A stretch of 33,220 nucleotides of DNA, taken from contig CAKUAQ010000023.1 of assembly GCA_934636435.1 (NCBI GenBank), forward strand, positions 1 through 33,220. The letters are read 5' to 3'. Position numbers and translations under genes: made by a program. Of the stretch, positions 7,969-14,784 are shown in pieces (the first letter of the stretch is position 1; each line of letters opens with the position of its first letter). Source of the DNA: an uncultured Eubacteriales bacterium (GTDB taxonomy: Bacteria > Bacillota > Clostridia > Oscillospirales > Acutalibacteraceae). Under the pieces are notes generated by a model. That model saw only the letters and a list, made by a program, of their open reading frames with translations, ran no database searches and was not told where the DNA came from.

Positions 7969-8055
7969 AGATTCTTAACCTCCATAAATTCCTATAAACC
8001 GGAAGCTCCCCCGGCAGACGGCTCCTGTCACCGGCTTAACTTCTATTACGACAAT

Positions 8056-8061
8056 ACTATA
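8056..8061 (-). promoter_or_regulatory. Possible extended -10 of the sugar-ABC ATPase gene
   Basis: Minus strand TGG-TATAGT, an extended -10, lies about 90 nt before the ATPase start. No good -35 is seen 17 bp upstream, so the call is weak. Confidence 0.3.
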
Positions 8062-8116
8062 CCATGCTTTGGCGCAGATAACCATACCTAAATTACACAA
8101 ACTTTTTTGGCGGTAA

Positions 8117-8878
8117 TTAGCCATTTTTTATACAAGCCGGAAACGCCGTCAAAATCCAACTTGGTTTTTCATTCAAAATGCTTAGTTTTTCCTTTTCCGT
8201 CAAAGGCCGACAGGCCCCCTCGGCCAGAGATCCGTCCAGCTCCAAACCGCCCATGGCTACTCGCTTGAGCCAGATCACCGTACAGCCCACAGCCAAAAAC
8301 ATCCGCTTGATCTGGTGGAATTTCCCTTCGCAGATCGCCACCGACACCAGCGGCTCGTCGCCCTCTTCCAGCACCGCGACTCCGGCGGGACGGCAGCGGG
8401 TGCCGTCCGCCAGGGTGGGGCCTGCCCGAAAAGCGGCGGCCGCCGTCTCGGTCAGCGGCTTGTCCAGGCGGGCGAGATAGCGCTTGTACACATGGCGGCG
8501 GGGAGAGAGCATGGCGTGCGCCAGCGCGCCGTCGTCGGTGATGAGGGTCAGACCGTGGGTGTCCTTATCCAGCCGTCCGGCGGGGAACAGACCCCGCCGC
8601 CGGTATTCCTCCGGCAGCAGGTCGATCACCGTCCGTTCCTTGGGGTCCCTGGAAACGCACAGGATCCCCGCAGGCTTATTGAGCATGAGATAGACGTGGG
8701 CGGCATAGTCCAGCAGCTTGCCGTCTACGGCAATGGCGGCGGTGGCCGGGTCTATCTTTCCGGCCGGGTCCCGGCACACCGCTCCGATCACCGTTACCCG
8801 TCCGCTGCGGATCGTGCGCCCCGCTTCGCTGCGGGTGAGGGTGGTCTGGGAGCAGAGCAGCTTATCCAGTCGTTCCAT
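8117..8878 (-). CDS. Pseudouridine synthase, RsuA/RluB family
   Basis: A 253-aa protein. An S4 RNA-binding domain occupies residues 1-58 (MERLDKLLCSQTTLTRSEAG). The catalytic domain has the family motif GRLDKDTHGL at 101-110, with Asp104 as the catalytic aspartate, and LNKPAG at 66-71. It converts a uridine in rRNA to pseudouridine. Length and single S4 domain best fit RsuA-type (16S U516), but RluB/E-type 23S enzymes are close. The start is fixed at 8878 by an in-frame TGA four codons upstream; the AGGAGG site is 14 nt away, rather far. It is 31 nt downstream of the DUF4830 gene on the same strand. Confidence 0.88.
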   Translation of the reverse strand: MERLDKLLCSQTTLTRSEAGRTIRSGRVTVIGAVCRDPAGKIDPATAAIAVDGKLLDYAAHVYLMLNKPAGILCVSRDPKERTVIDLLPEEYRRRGLFPAGRLDKDTHGLTLITDDGALAHAMLSPRRHVYKRYLARLDKPLTETAAAAFRAGPTLADGTRCRPAGVAVLEEGDEPLVSVAICEGKFHQIKRMFLAVGCTVIWLKRVAMGGLELDGSLAEGACRPLTEKEKLSILNEKPSWILTAFPACIKNG

Positions 8879-8909
8879 GGGTCGTGTTCATTCCTCCTTG
8901 GGGTACGGT

Positions 8910-9371
8910 TCAGGAGGCTGCGGGAGTCATCGGCAGCAGCCCCTGTCGCACGCCGTCCTGCCGGGCGGAGGAAATATCGCCCCCCACCACGGCGCTCTTG
9001 TAGACATACAGGTGCGCCTGCACCGTATCGTCGCCGGGGTAATTGGTGACCGTATAGGTCCAGCACTTCACCCGCTTACCCCGGCAGGGGGAGAGATCCA
9101 TCCCCGCTTTCTGCTGCAGGGCGTTATAGGCAGTGAAGGCCTCGTCGAATTCTGCCGGGATCAGCACCTCCCGCACCTCGCCGGCGGGCTGCACCTCATA
9201 ACCCAGCCCCTGCAGAAAAGCGATCCGTTGGGTATCGGTAGCGGCGGCAGCCGTGGGCGCGGCCGCACCGGGCTGTAAGGACAGGGTGACGATCAGCGCC
9301 AGCAGGGTCAGCACCGCCGCCAGCCCGGCGATCACCCGGGGACGGGTGGTTTTCATGGACAGTACAAACAT
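8910..9371 (-). CDS. DUF4830 domain protein, membrane-anchored
   Basis: A 153-aa protein with an N-terminal membrane segment (about residues 12-32), an Ala-rich linker, then a globular domain with LGYEVQ, VREVLIPAEFDEAFTAYNAL, LSPCRGKRVKCWTYTVTNYPG and VVGGDISS. This order of motifs is that of DUF4830 proteins of Clostridia. The function is unknown; the topology suggests the domain is outside the cell. GGAGGAG lies six bases before the ATG at 9371. It sits between asnB (58 nt upstream on the same strand) and the pseudouridine synthase. Confidence 0.8.
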   Translation of the reverse strand: MFVLSMKTTRPRVIAGLAAVLTLLALIVTLSLQPGAAAPTAAAATDTQRIAFLQGLGYEVQPAGEVREVLIPAEFDEAFTAYNALQQKAGMDLSPCRGKRVKCWTYTVTNYPGDDTVQAHLYVYKSAVVGGDISSARQDGVRQGLLPMTPAAS

Positions 9372-9428
9372 GATGATCTCCTCCGCGTAGTAATATCGGT
9401 ATTGTATACTATGCGGAGAACCGGAAAA

Positions 9429-11258
9429 TCAGTCCTCGAAATACACGCCGTACCACACAAGGAACATATATACCGTCCAGATCTTGCGGGAATTATCCTT
9501 TTTGCCCCGTTTGTGCTGCTCCAGCAGCCGCAGCAGCTCCTCGGTGCGGAAATACCGCCGGGCGGCGGGGGACTCAAAGGCAGCCTTCACTTTGTTGTAG
9601 TAGGCATCCTCCCGCAGCCACACCCGGATGGGCACCGGAAAGCCCAGCTTAGGCTTGGTGGCGGCGGATTCCGGCACGTGGCGCTCCGCCGCCAGCCGCA
9701 TGGCGTATTTGGTGGTGCCCGCCGCCACCCGGTGCCTGACGGGGATGCGGGAGGCAACCTCGAACACCTCTTTATCCAAAAAAGGTACCCGCAGCTCCAG
9801 CGAATGCGCCATGCTCATACGGTCGGCCTTCAGCAGAATATCCCCCACCATCCAGCGGTTGATATCCAGATACTGCATCCGGGTCACATCGTCCAGCCCC
9901 CGGCACCGGTCATAGTATTCCTTGGTAAATTCCGTGGGGTCGGTGGCGGGGATCTCCCGCAGCAGCCGGGCCTTTTCCTTTTGGGTGAACATATTGGCGT
10001 TGCCGATGAACCGCTCCTCGATGGTCTTGGAGCCGCGGATGAGGAAGGATTTGCCCTTGAAATCGAAGGGGATGGCGCTGACCGCGGCGGCCGCCGCCTT
10101 ACGCAGGAACCGGGGCAGCTTCTGATACCCCCGCAGAGAGGTGGGCTCATGATAGATGCGGTAGCCGCCGAACAGCTCGTCCGCTCCCTCGCCGGACAGC
10201 ACCACCTTCACCTTCTCCGCCGCCAGCTTGGACACGAAATACAGCGCCACGCAGGAGGGGTCCGCCAGCGGCTGATCCAAATAATACTGCACCCGGGGCA
10301 GCGCCTCCCAGTATTCCTCCTCGCCGATGATGTGGACGTGATGCTCGATGCCCACCTCCTTCGCCAGCTCGGCGGCATAGTTGCTCTCGTTATAATGCTG
10401 CCCGTTATCAAAGCCCACGGTAAACGCCTTTTGCCCGCCGAAATAGGACGCCACAAAGCTGGAATCCACGCCGCCGGACAGGAAGCAGCCCACCTCCACA
10501 TCGCTGATGCGGTGCGCCGCCACCGAGTCGGTGAACGCCCGGTCAATTTCGTCCACCGCCTGCTCCAGTGTCATGCTTTCGTCCGGGTGGAACGCCGGCT
10601 CCCAGTAACGGGTGATCTCCACCTGACCGTCGGCATAGGTGAGATAATGCGCCGGGGGCAGGCAATAAATGTCCTTAAAAAATGTTTCGGCGGGCACGGA
10701 ATACTGGAAGGACAGATATTTGTCCAGCGCCGCCGGATTCAGCTCCTTTTTCACATCCGGATGGGCGAGTATGGATTTGATCTCCGAGCCGAACACCAGC
10801 CGTCCGTCCGCCAGCCGGGTATAGTGCATGGGCTTGATGCCGAAATAATCCCGGGCGAGGAACAGCCGTTTCTCCGGGATGCTCCAGATGGCGAAGCCGA
10901 ACATCCCCCGCAGCCGGGGCAGCAGGTCGGCGCCCCACTCCTCATAGCCGTGGAGCAGGGTCTCGCCGTCGCCGTTGGTGGAAAAGGTATGCCCCAGAGA
11001 CTGTAGCTCCTGCCGCAGCGCCTGATAATTGTAAATTTCTCCGTTGAACATCAGCGCCAGCGTCTTATCCTCGTTATAGAGGGGCTGCTGCGCCGCCTCC
11101 AGATCGATGATGCTCAGCCGCCGGAACCCCATCGCCAGCGTATCGTCCAGATAATACCCGTCCGCGTCCGGTCCTCGATGGGTGATTCTTTCGGTCATTT
11201 GCCGCAGGTATTCCTCCCGATCTATCAGCTGACCGGTAAAGCCGCATATTCCGCACAT
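9429..11258 (-). CDS. asnB: Asparagine synthetase B (glutamine-hydrolysing)
   Basis: A 609-aa two-domain enzyme. The glutaminase domain begins MCGICGF, with Cys2 as the expected nucleophile after Met removal, and includes FNGEIYNY. The synthetase domain carries the ATP pyrophosphatase loop SGGVDS (261-266) and GEGADELFGGY. It makes asparagine from aspartate, ATP and glutamine in the cytosol; the length fits the bacterial AsnB class. GGAGCG lies seven bases before the ATG. It is the first gene of a possible minus-strand run with the DUF4830 and pseudouridine-synthase genes. Confidence 0.96.
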   Translation of the reverse strand: MCGICGFTGQLIDREEYLRQMTERITHRGPDADGYYLDDTLAMGFRRLSIIDLEAAQQPLYNEDKTLALMFNGEIYNYQALRQELQSLGHTFSTNGDGETLLHGYEEWGADLLPRLRGMFGFAIWSIPEKRLFLARDYFGIKPMHYTRLADGRLVFGSEIKSILAHPDVKKELNPAALDKYLSFQYSVPAETFFKDIYCLPPAHYLTYADGQVEITRYWEPAFHPDESMTLEQAVDEIDRAFTDSVAAHRISDVEVGCFLSGGVDSSFVASYFGGQKAFTVGFDNGQHYNESNYAAELAKEVGIEHHVHIIGEEEYWEALPRVQYYLDQPLADPSCVALYFVSKLAAEKVKVVLSGEGADELFGGYRIYHEPTSLRGYQKLPRFLRKAAAAAVSAIPFDFKGKSFLIRGSKTIEERFIGNANMFTQKEKARLLREIPATDPTEFTKEYYDRCRGLDDVTRMQYLDINRWMVGDILLKADRMSMAHSLELRVPFLDKEVFEVASRIPVRHRVAAGTTKYAMRLAAERHVPESAATKPKLGFPVPIRVWLREDAYYNKVKAAFESPAARRYFRTEELLRLLEQHKRGKKDNSRKIWTVYMFLVWYGVYFED

Positions 11259-11322
11259 AAATGGACGCTCCTTTTTCCTGTAAGGTCAAATCTGCCCGAG
11301 GGTGTCGGCAGACGTTTTGCTT

Positions 11323-11331
11323 ATTTTACCA
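11323..11331 (-). promoter_or_regulatory. Possible extended -10 of asnB
   Basis: Minus strand TGG-TAAAAT, 65-70 nt before asnB; the -35 is poor. The rest of the region 11259-11559 contains no recognised gene and no T-box leader was found. Confidence 0.3.
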
Positions 11332-11559
11332 CAGGATCCCGGAAAATAAAAGAAGTAATTGCAATTTTCCCGGTAAAAACGGTTGTTGGCATTTGCTGCC
11401 GGGGCGCTGCGGCGCTGGGGTATGCCGCATGGCGCCCCCCGTTTCCGGGGCGATCCGGCCCGTTTAGAGGGCCGTCGGTCCACGTCCCGGGTGGCGAAAA
11501 AACCGGAACCCCCCACCCCTCAGCGGCATACTATGGGGTTGTAAGGAGGTGTCAAGGTT

Positions 11560-11685
11560 ATGTGTCTGCGGAATCTCTTCGGTGGCAACGACTGCACCTG
11601 GATCCTGTTCATCATCATTGTGCTCCTGCTCATTGATGACAGCGATTGCGGCTGCGGCACCACCACCAACTCCTGCTGCGGCTGA
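11560..11685 (+). CDS. Small Cys-rich membrane peptide (41 aa)
   Basis: The peptide begins MCLRNLFGGNDCTW, has one membrane segment (ILFIIIVLLLI, residues 15-25), and ends in an acidic, Cys/Gly/Thr-rich tail DDSDCGCGTTTNSCCG. It is preceded by AAGGAGG ten bases before the ATG and followed by a UUCG-loop hairpin, so it is very likely expressed. Similar tiny NDCTW-type membrane peptides with Cys-rich tails occur in Clostridia as hypothetical proteins. The six cysteines could bind metal or crosslink; the role is unknown. Confidence 0.75.
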   Translation: MCLRNLFGGNDCTWILFIIIVLLLIDDSDCGCGTTTNSCCG

Positions 11686-11711
11686 CATCCGGCCGTAGGT
11701 ACACAGACTGG

Positions 11712-11741
11712 GAAGGGCGAACGCTTCGGCGTTCGCCCTTC
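11712..11741 (+). terminator. UUCG-tetraloop hairpin after the small Cys-rich gene
   Basis: A perfect 13-bp stem (GAAGGGCGAACGC and complement) closed by a TTCG tetraloop, 26 nt after the stop codon. The T-tract is short, but the stem is very stable. Confidence 0.75.
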
Positions 11742-11753
11742 TCATGTACGGGC

Positions 11754-11802
11754 GTACGGCTTTGGCGACCGTCCCCGACGGTTTGGTCCGTTGTCGCCGT
11801 AC
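11754..11802. other. Nested inverted repeats in the gap before the AbrB gene
   Basis: GTACGGC (11754-11760) pairs with GCCGTAC (11796-11802), and inside them ACCGTC-CCC-GACGGT (11768-11782) is a perfect hairpin. No gene covers it. It may be a second terminator-like structure or a decayed repeat. Confidence 0.35.
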
Positions 11803-11918
11803 CGGTCCTTCCCGATTGCTCTTCAATAGTTCTTACAACTTATTACACAATAGTGTAGGACACCCGAAAATAGATAAAAAATCCAACAAATACCAAAAAA
11901 ATCTACACCGAATCGGTA

Positions 11919-11947
11919 TTTACATTTCTGCCGAATTTTGGTAATAT
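11919..11947 (+). promoter_or_regulatory. Sigma-A promoter of the AbrB-like gene
   Basis: TTTACA (11919-11924), a 17-bp spacer ending TGG, and TAATAT (11942-11947). The start would be near 11954, about 54 nt before the gene. A small palindrome ACCGAATCGGT overlaps the upstream edge and might be an operator. Confidence 0.7.
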
Positions 11948-12007
11948 ATAGACAACACAGTCACAGAGCGTCGGGTCGACCGATTGCCATGAGAAAGGAT
12001 GAGTCAT

Positions 12008-12253
12008 ATGACATCGACTGGAATCGTACGCCGCATAGACAGCATGGGGAGATTTGTGCTGCCCATCGAGCTGCGCCGTACCCTGGGGATCGACGATAAC
12101 GATTCTCTGGAGATTTTTGTAGAGGATAATACCATTGTGCTGCGCAAATATCTGCCGGCGTGTATTTTCTGCGGTAACGCGCGGGATATCGTCTCTTATA
12201 AAGGAAAGAATGTCTGCGGAAATTGCGCCCGGGAGTTGGGTGCGCGGGAATAA
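12008..12253 (+). CDS. AbrB/SpoVT-type regulator with a Cys-rich tail
   Basis: An 81-aa protein. Residues 1-45 are the swapped-hairpin AbrB fold (GIVRRIDSMGRFVLPIELRR, then DNDSLEIFVEDNTIVLRKY). The C-terminus has two CxxC pairs, CIFC and CGNC, in a short zinc-ribbon-like arrangement. Family role: DNA-binding transition-state or sporulation regulators. The start at 12008 has AAAGGA eight bases upstream; the in-frame ATG at 11999 overlaps that site. It is monocistronic, with its own promoter and a strong terminator. The target genes are unknown. Confidence 0.88.
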   Translation: MTSTGIVRRIDSMGRFVLPIELRRTLGIDDNDSLEIFVEDNTIVLRKYLPACIFCGNARDIVSYKGKNVCGNCARELGARE

Positions 12254-12343
12254 ATAGGACAAAGCCGACAAGCGCTCCGTTTCCGGAGCGGCTGTCTTTC
12301 TGACGGTTACTGTTTGTCTGATCTCCTCAGAGTATTTATATCA

Positions 12344-12396
12344 AGCGCAGGAAGCGGCACGGCCCATCGAGGGCTGTGCCGCTTCCTGCGCTTTTT
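12344..12396 (+). terminator. Strong intrinsic terminator before the dcw cluster
   Basis: A 22-bp stem with one G-U pair (12344-12365 with 12371-12392), a 5-nt loop and a run of T at 12392-12396. It isolates the dcw promoter from upstream transcription. A smaller hairpin (CGCTCCG/CGGAGCG) lies nearer the AbrB stop codon. Confidence 0.92.
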
Positions 12397-12473
12397 GCCG
12401 TCCTTTTTCGCGCTTTCGTTCGGGGTTTCTGTTGGAAATTCTCTCCAAAAATGAAAAAGATGAAAAATAGTCC

Positions 12474-12502
12474 TTGCATTTTGCGCTGTGATTGTATATA
12501 AT
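12474..12502 (+). promoter_or_regulatory. Sigma-A promoter of the dcw cluster
   Basis: TTGCAT (12474-12479), a 17-bp spacer and perfect TATAAT (12497-12502). The start would be near 12509, giving a leader of about 125 nt before mraZ. Confidence 0.85.
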
Positions 12503-12508
12503 TGACCT

Positions 12509-12547
12509 ACGTGGGGGCTTCACCCACGTTTGTGGGGAAGTGTGGAG
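12509..12547 (+). promoter_or_regulatory. Leader hairpin and possible MraZ-binding repeats
   Basis: ACGTGGG (12509-12515) pairs with CCCACGT (12523-12529) at the very 5' end of the transcript. TGGGG occurs at 12512 and 12533 and TGGAG at 12543; the last two are ten bases apart. MraZ is known to bind TGGGN repeats spaced by about one helical turn near its own promoter, so autoregulation is plausible. Confidence 0.45.
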
Positions 12548-12635
12548 GTTTTCAACTTTTTCCACAGAGTTTTCCACAGCGCCGGTGAACGGCGGTGGAT
12601 TTTTGTCGAAAAACCGGTGAAAGGGGGCGGGAATG

Positions 12636-13055
12636 ATGCTGTACGGACGGTTTGAATACAATATTGATGCCAAGGGACGGATCTTCATTCCCGTCAAGCT
12701 GCGGGAAAAGCTGGGCAGCAGCTTTATCGCCGCTACGGTGCTGGATCCCTGCGTGAGTCTGTATTCCACCGAGGAGTGGGACAGTCTGCTGGAAAAGCTG
12801 ACATCCGCCCCTATGGCGGAAACCCGCAAGCTGCTGCGCAAGGTGGCCCAGTCGGCGGAGGATGTGACGCTGGATTCTCAGGGGCGGATCCTGCTGAGCA
12901 AATCGCTGCTGGCGCACGCCCGACTGGAAAAGCCGGCGCTCATCATTGGTGCCGGTCGGCGGGCGGAGATCTGGAATCCGGAGGTCTATGAGCAGGCCAT
13001 GGCCGATATGACCGATGAAAAAACGGAAGAAGCCTTTATACAATATGGATTCTGA
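12636..13055 (+). CDS. mraZ: Transcriptional regulator MraZ
   Basis: A 139-aa protein with two AbrB-like halves: YGRFEYNIDAKGRIFIPVKL at the N-terminus and AEDVTLDSQGRILLSKSL in the middle. MraZ is the conserved first gene of dcw clusters and regulates its own operon. The ATG at 12636 fits the family N-terminus (M-L/F-x-G) and is eight bases from AAAGGGGG; the preceding ATG at 12633 is possible. It overlaps the start of rsmH. Confidence 0.95.
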   Translation: MLYGRFEYNIDAKGRIFIPVKLREKLGSSFIAATVLDPCVSLYSTEEWDSLLEKLTSAPMAETRKLLRKVAQSAEDVTLDSQGRILLSKSLLAHARLEKPALIIGAGRRAEIWNPEVYEQAMADMTDEKTEEAFIQYGF

Positions 13056-14019
13056 GAAGAAAGTCCGGCAGCCCCATGCCGATAGCGGCTACCACCGCCC
13101 CGTGCTGCTGGAGCAAACGCTGGATGCCTTGCAAATTCGCCCCGAGGGGGTGTATCTGGACGGCACGGCCGGGGGCGGGGGACATGCCTTTGCCATCGCT
13201 TCTCGCCTGAAGGGCGGACGGCTGATCGCATTGGATCAGGACCCGGATGCCGTTCGGGCGGCCGGAGAGCGGCTGGCCGGACTGCCCGCTGCGGTGGTGC
13301 AGTCGAATTTTACTCATATGGACGAGGTGCTGCGGCAGCTGGATATCCCGGCGGTGGACGGAATTCTGCTGGATATCGGCGTATCCTCCCATCAGCTGGA
13401 TGCGCCGGAGCGGGGGTTCTCGTATCATTATGATGCGCCGCTGGATATGCGCATGAGCCAGAGCGGCATCACAGCCGCCGATCTGGTGGCGACCCTGTCG
13501 GAGCAGCAGCTGACCGATATCTTCCGCCGCTATGGGGAGGAGAAATTCGCCCGTCCCATCGCCCGCAATATCGTCCGGCAGCGGGACAGGCAGCCGATTG
13601 CCACCACCCTGCAGCTGGCGGAGCTGGTGAGCCAGTCGGTGCCGGCGGCGACCCGGAGGGACGGACATCCTGCCCGGCGGGTGTTTCAGGCGCTGCGCAT
13701 CGCTGTCAACGGCGAGCTGGATTGTCTGTCGGCGGCGCTGGATACCGCCTTCGACTGTTTAAGACCCGGCGGACGGCTGGCCGTCATCACCTTCCATTCT
13801 CTGGAGGACGCCATGGTCAAGGAGCGGTTCGCTCAGTGGCGGCAGGGCTGCACCTGCCCCCGGGAATTTCCGGTGTGCGTATGCGGCCGTACTCCGGCGG
13901 CCCGGGCGGTGCTGAAAAAGCCCGCCACCGCCACCCCGGAGGAGCTGGCGGACAACCCCCGCAGCCGCAGCGCCAAGCTGCGGTGCGTGGAGAAGTGCCA
14001 CGACCGCTACCGGGATTGA
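13045..14019 (+). CDS. rsmH: 16S rRNA (cytosine1402-N4)-methyltransferase RsmH
   Basis: Contains the SAM-binding motif DGTAGGGGHA, then LLDIGVSSHQLD, and the RsmH signatures RGFSYHYDAPLDMRM and ITFHSLEDAMVK. It N4-methylates C1402 of 16S rRNA in the small subunit. The start at 13045 overlaps mraZ by 11 nt and has GGAAGAAG upstream; an in-frame ATG at 13015 would overlap by 41 nt and lacks a ribosome site, so 13045 is preferred (324 aa). The overlap suggests translational coupling. Second gene of the dcw cluster, its usual place. Confidence 0.95.
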   Translation: MDSEKKVRQPHADSGYHRPVLLEQTLDALQIRPEGVYLDGTAGGGGHAFAIASRLKGGRLIALDQDPDAVRAAGERLAGLPAAVVQSNFTHMDEVLRQLDIPAVDGILLDIGVSSHQLDAPERGFSYHYDAPLDMRMSQSGITAADLVATLSEQQLTDIFRRYGEEKFARPIARNIVRQRDRQPIATTLQLAELVSQSVPAATRRDGHPARRVFQALRIAVNGELDCLSAALDTAFDCLRPGGRLAVITFHSLEDAMVKERFAQWRQGCTCPREFPVCVCGRTPAARAVLKKPATATPEELADNPRSRSAKLRCVEKCHDRYRD

Positions 14020-14087
14020 CGATACGATAACAGGCTGCGGCGAGCTTTTCGCTGCCGACGGAATTGCGATGAAAGGAGAAATACCCT

Positions 14088-14558
14088 ATGGCAGTCACCA
14101 ATGAAGCCTACAATCTGGATCTGTTCCGCCCGCGGGAGCCGCAATTACGGGCGCTGAAGGACGATGCGAAGACGGTTAAGGATAAGCAGCGGCGTTCCCG
14201 CCGGCAGTCGGTGATGACCACCGTATTCTATCTGCTGCTGGGCGTGGTGCTGATGGCGGTGATCGGGTATTTCATCACCGGACGAGTGCGCCTGACCGAG
14301 ATGAACAAGACCCTGGCCGACAGCCAGGCACAGCTCAACGTGCTGCAAAGCGAGCGGGTGCGTCTGGAGGCGGAGCTGGCGGCGAAAACCTCTGCGGAGC
14401 AGGTGGATCAGTATGCGCTGGAAAACGGCATGGCACCGGTGGAAAGCAGCCAGATCTACTATATTGCCACCGCCGACGGCGATCAGGTGACGGTGACGAA
14501 GGATGCGCTCCCCTGGCTGCAGCGGGTCTGGGAGTCGATCGCCGGTTTGTTTCGGTGA
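14088..14558 (+). CDS. ftsL: FtsL-like cell division protein
   Basis: A 156-aa bitopic protein with a basic cytosolic N-terminus (about 40 residues), one membrane segment (about 42-64) and a coiled-coil-like stretch (66-105, LTEMNKTLADSQAQLNVLQS), then a short tail. Sequence similarity in this family is low; the call rests on topology and on position between rsmH and the division PBP. FtsL works with DivIB and DivIC to activate septal FtsW and PBP. AAAGGAG lies nine bases before the ATG. It is 68 nt after rsmH. Confidence 0.8.
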   Translation: MAVTNEAYNLDLFRPREPQLRALKDDAKTVKDKQRRSRRQSVMTTVFYLLLGVVLMAVIGYFITGRVRLTEMNKTLADSQAQLNVLQSERVRLEAELAAKTSAEQVDQYALENGMAPVESSQIYYIATADGDQVTVTKDALPWLQRVWESIAGLFR

Positions 14559-14639
14559 GCCTGCCCTCCGGATGGGGGCATATTCCGCACCCCACGGCAA
14601 TACCTATAAAGAAGTGAGCAGGTGTGTCCTGCGGAGTCC

Positions 14640-14674
14640 GCGCCCCCGTGGAGAGCGGTCTCCCGGCGGGGCGC
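14640..14674 (+). other. Stable hairpin in the ftsL-PBP gap
   Basis: GCGCCCC pairs with GGGGCGC, with an inner GGAGA-GCGG-TCTCC stem, followed by TTTC. The 226-nt gap is the longest inside the dcw cluster and has no gene. The hairpin could attenuate or process the mRNA, setting different levels for the upstream and downstream genes. Confidence 0.4.
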
Positions 14675-14784
14675 TTTCATCGGGAGTTGAGGCGTGTCCG
14701 GCTTAACTCTCGATTGTTTGTTTTTCGGCGAAGTTTGTCCCATCGGCGCGTATGTCCCCGTATGGGAGGAAAGGACGGCGCAAC

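Noticed and set aside
9402..11006. Long plus-strand ORF over asnB
   Set aside because: Antisense shadow of a complete asparagine synthetase; no ribosome site or domains.
11259..11559. T-box leader for asnB
   Set aside because: The conserved T-box sequence and a terminator before asnB were not found on the minus strand.
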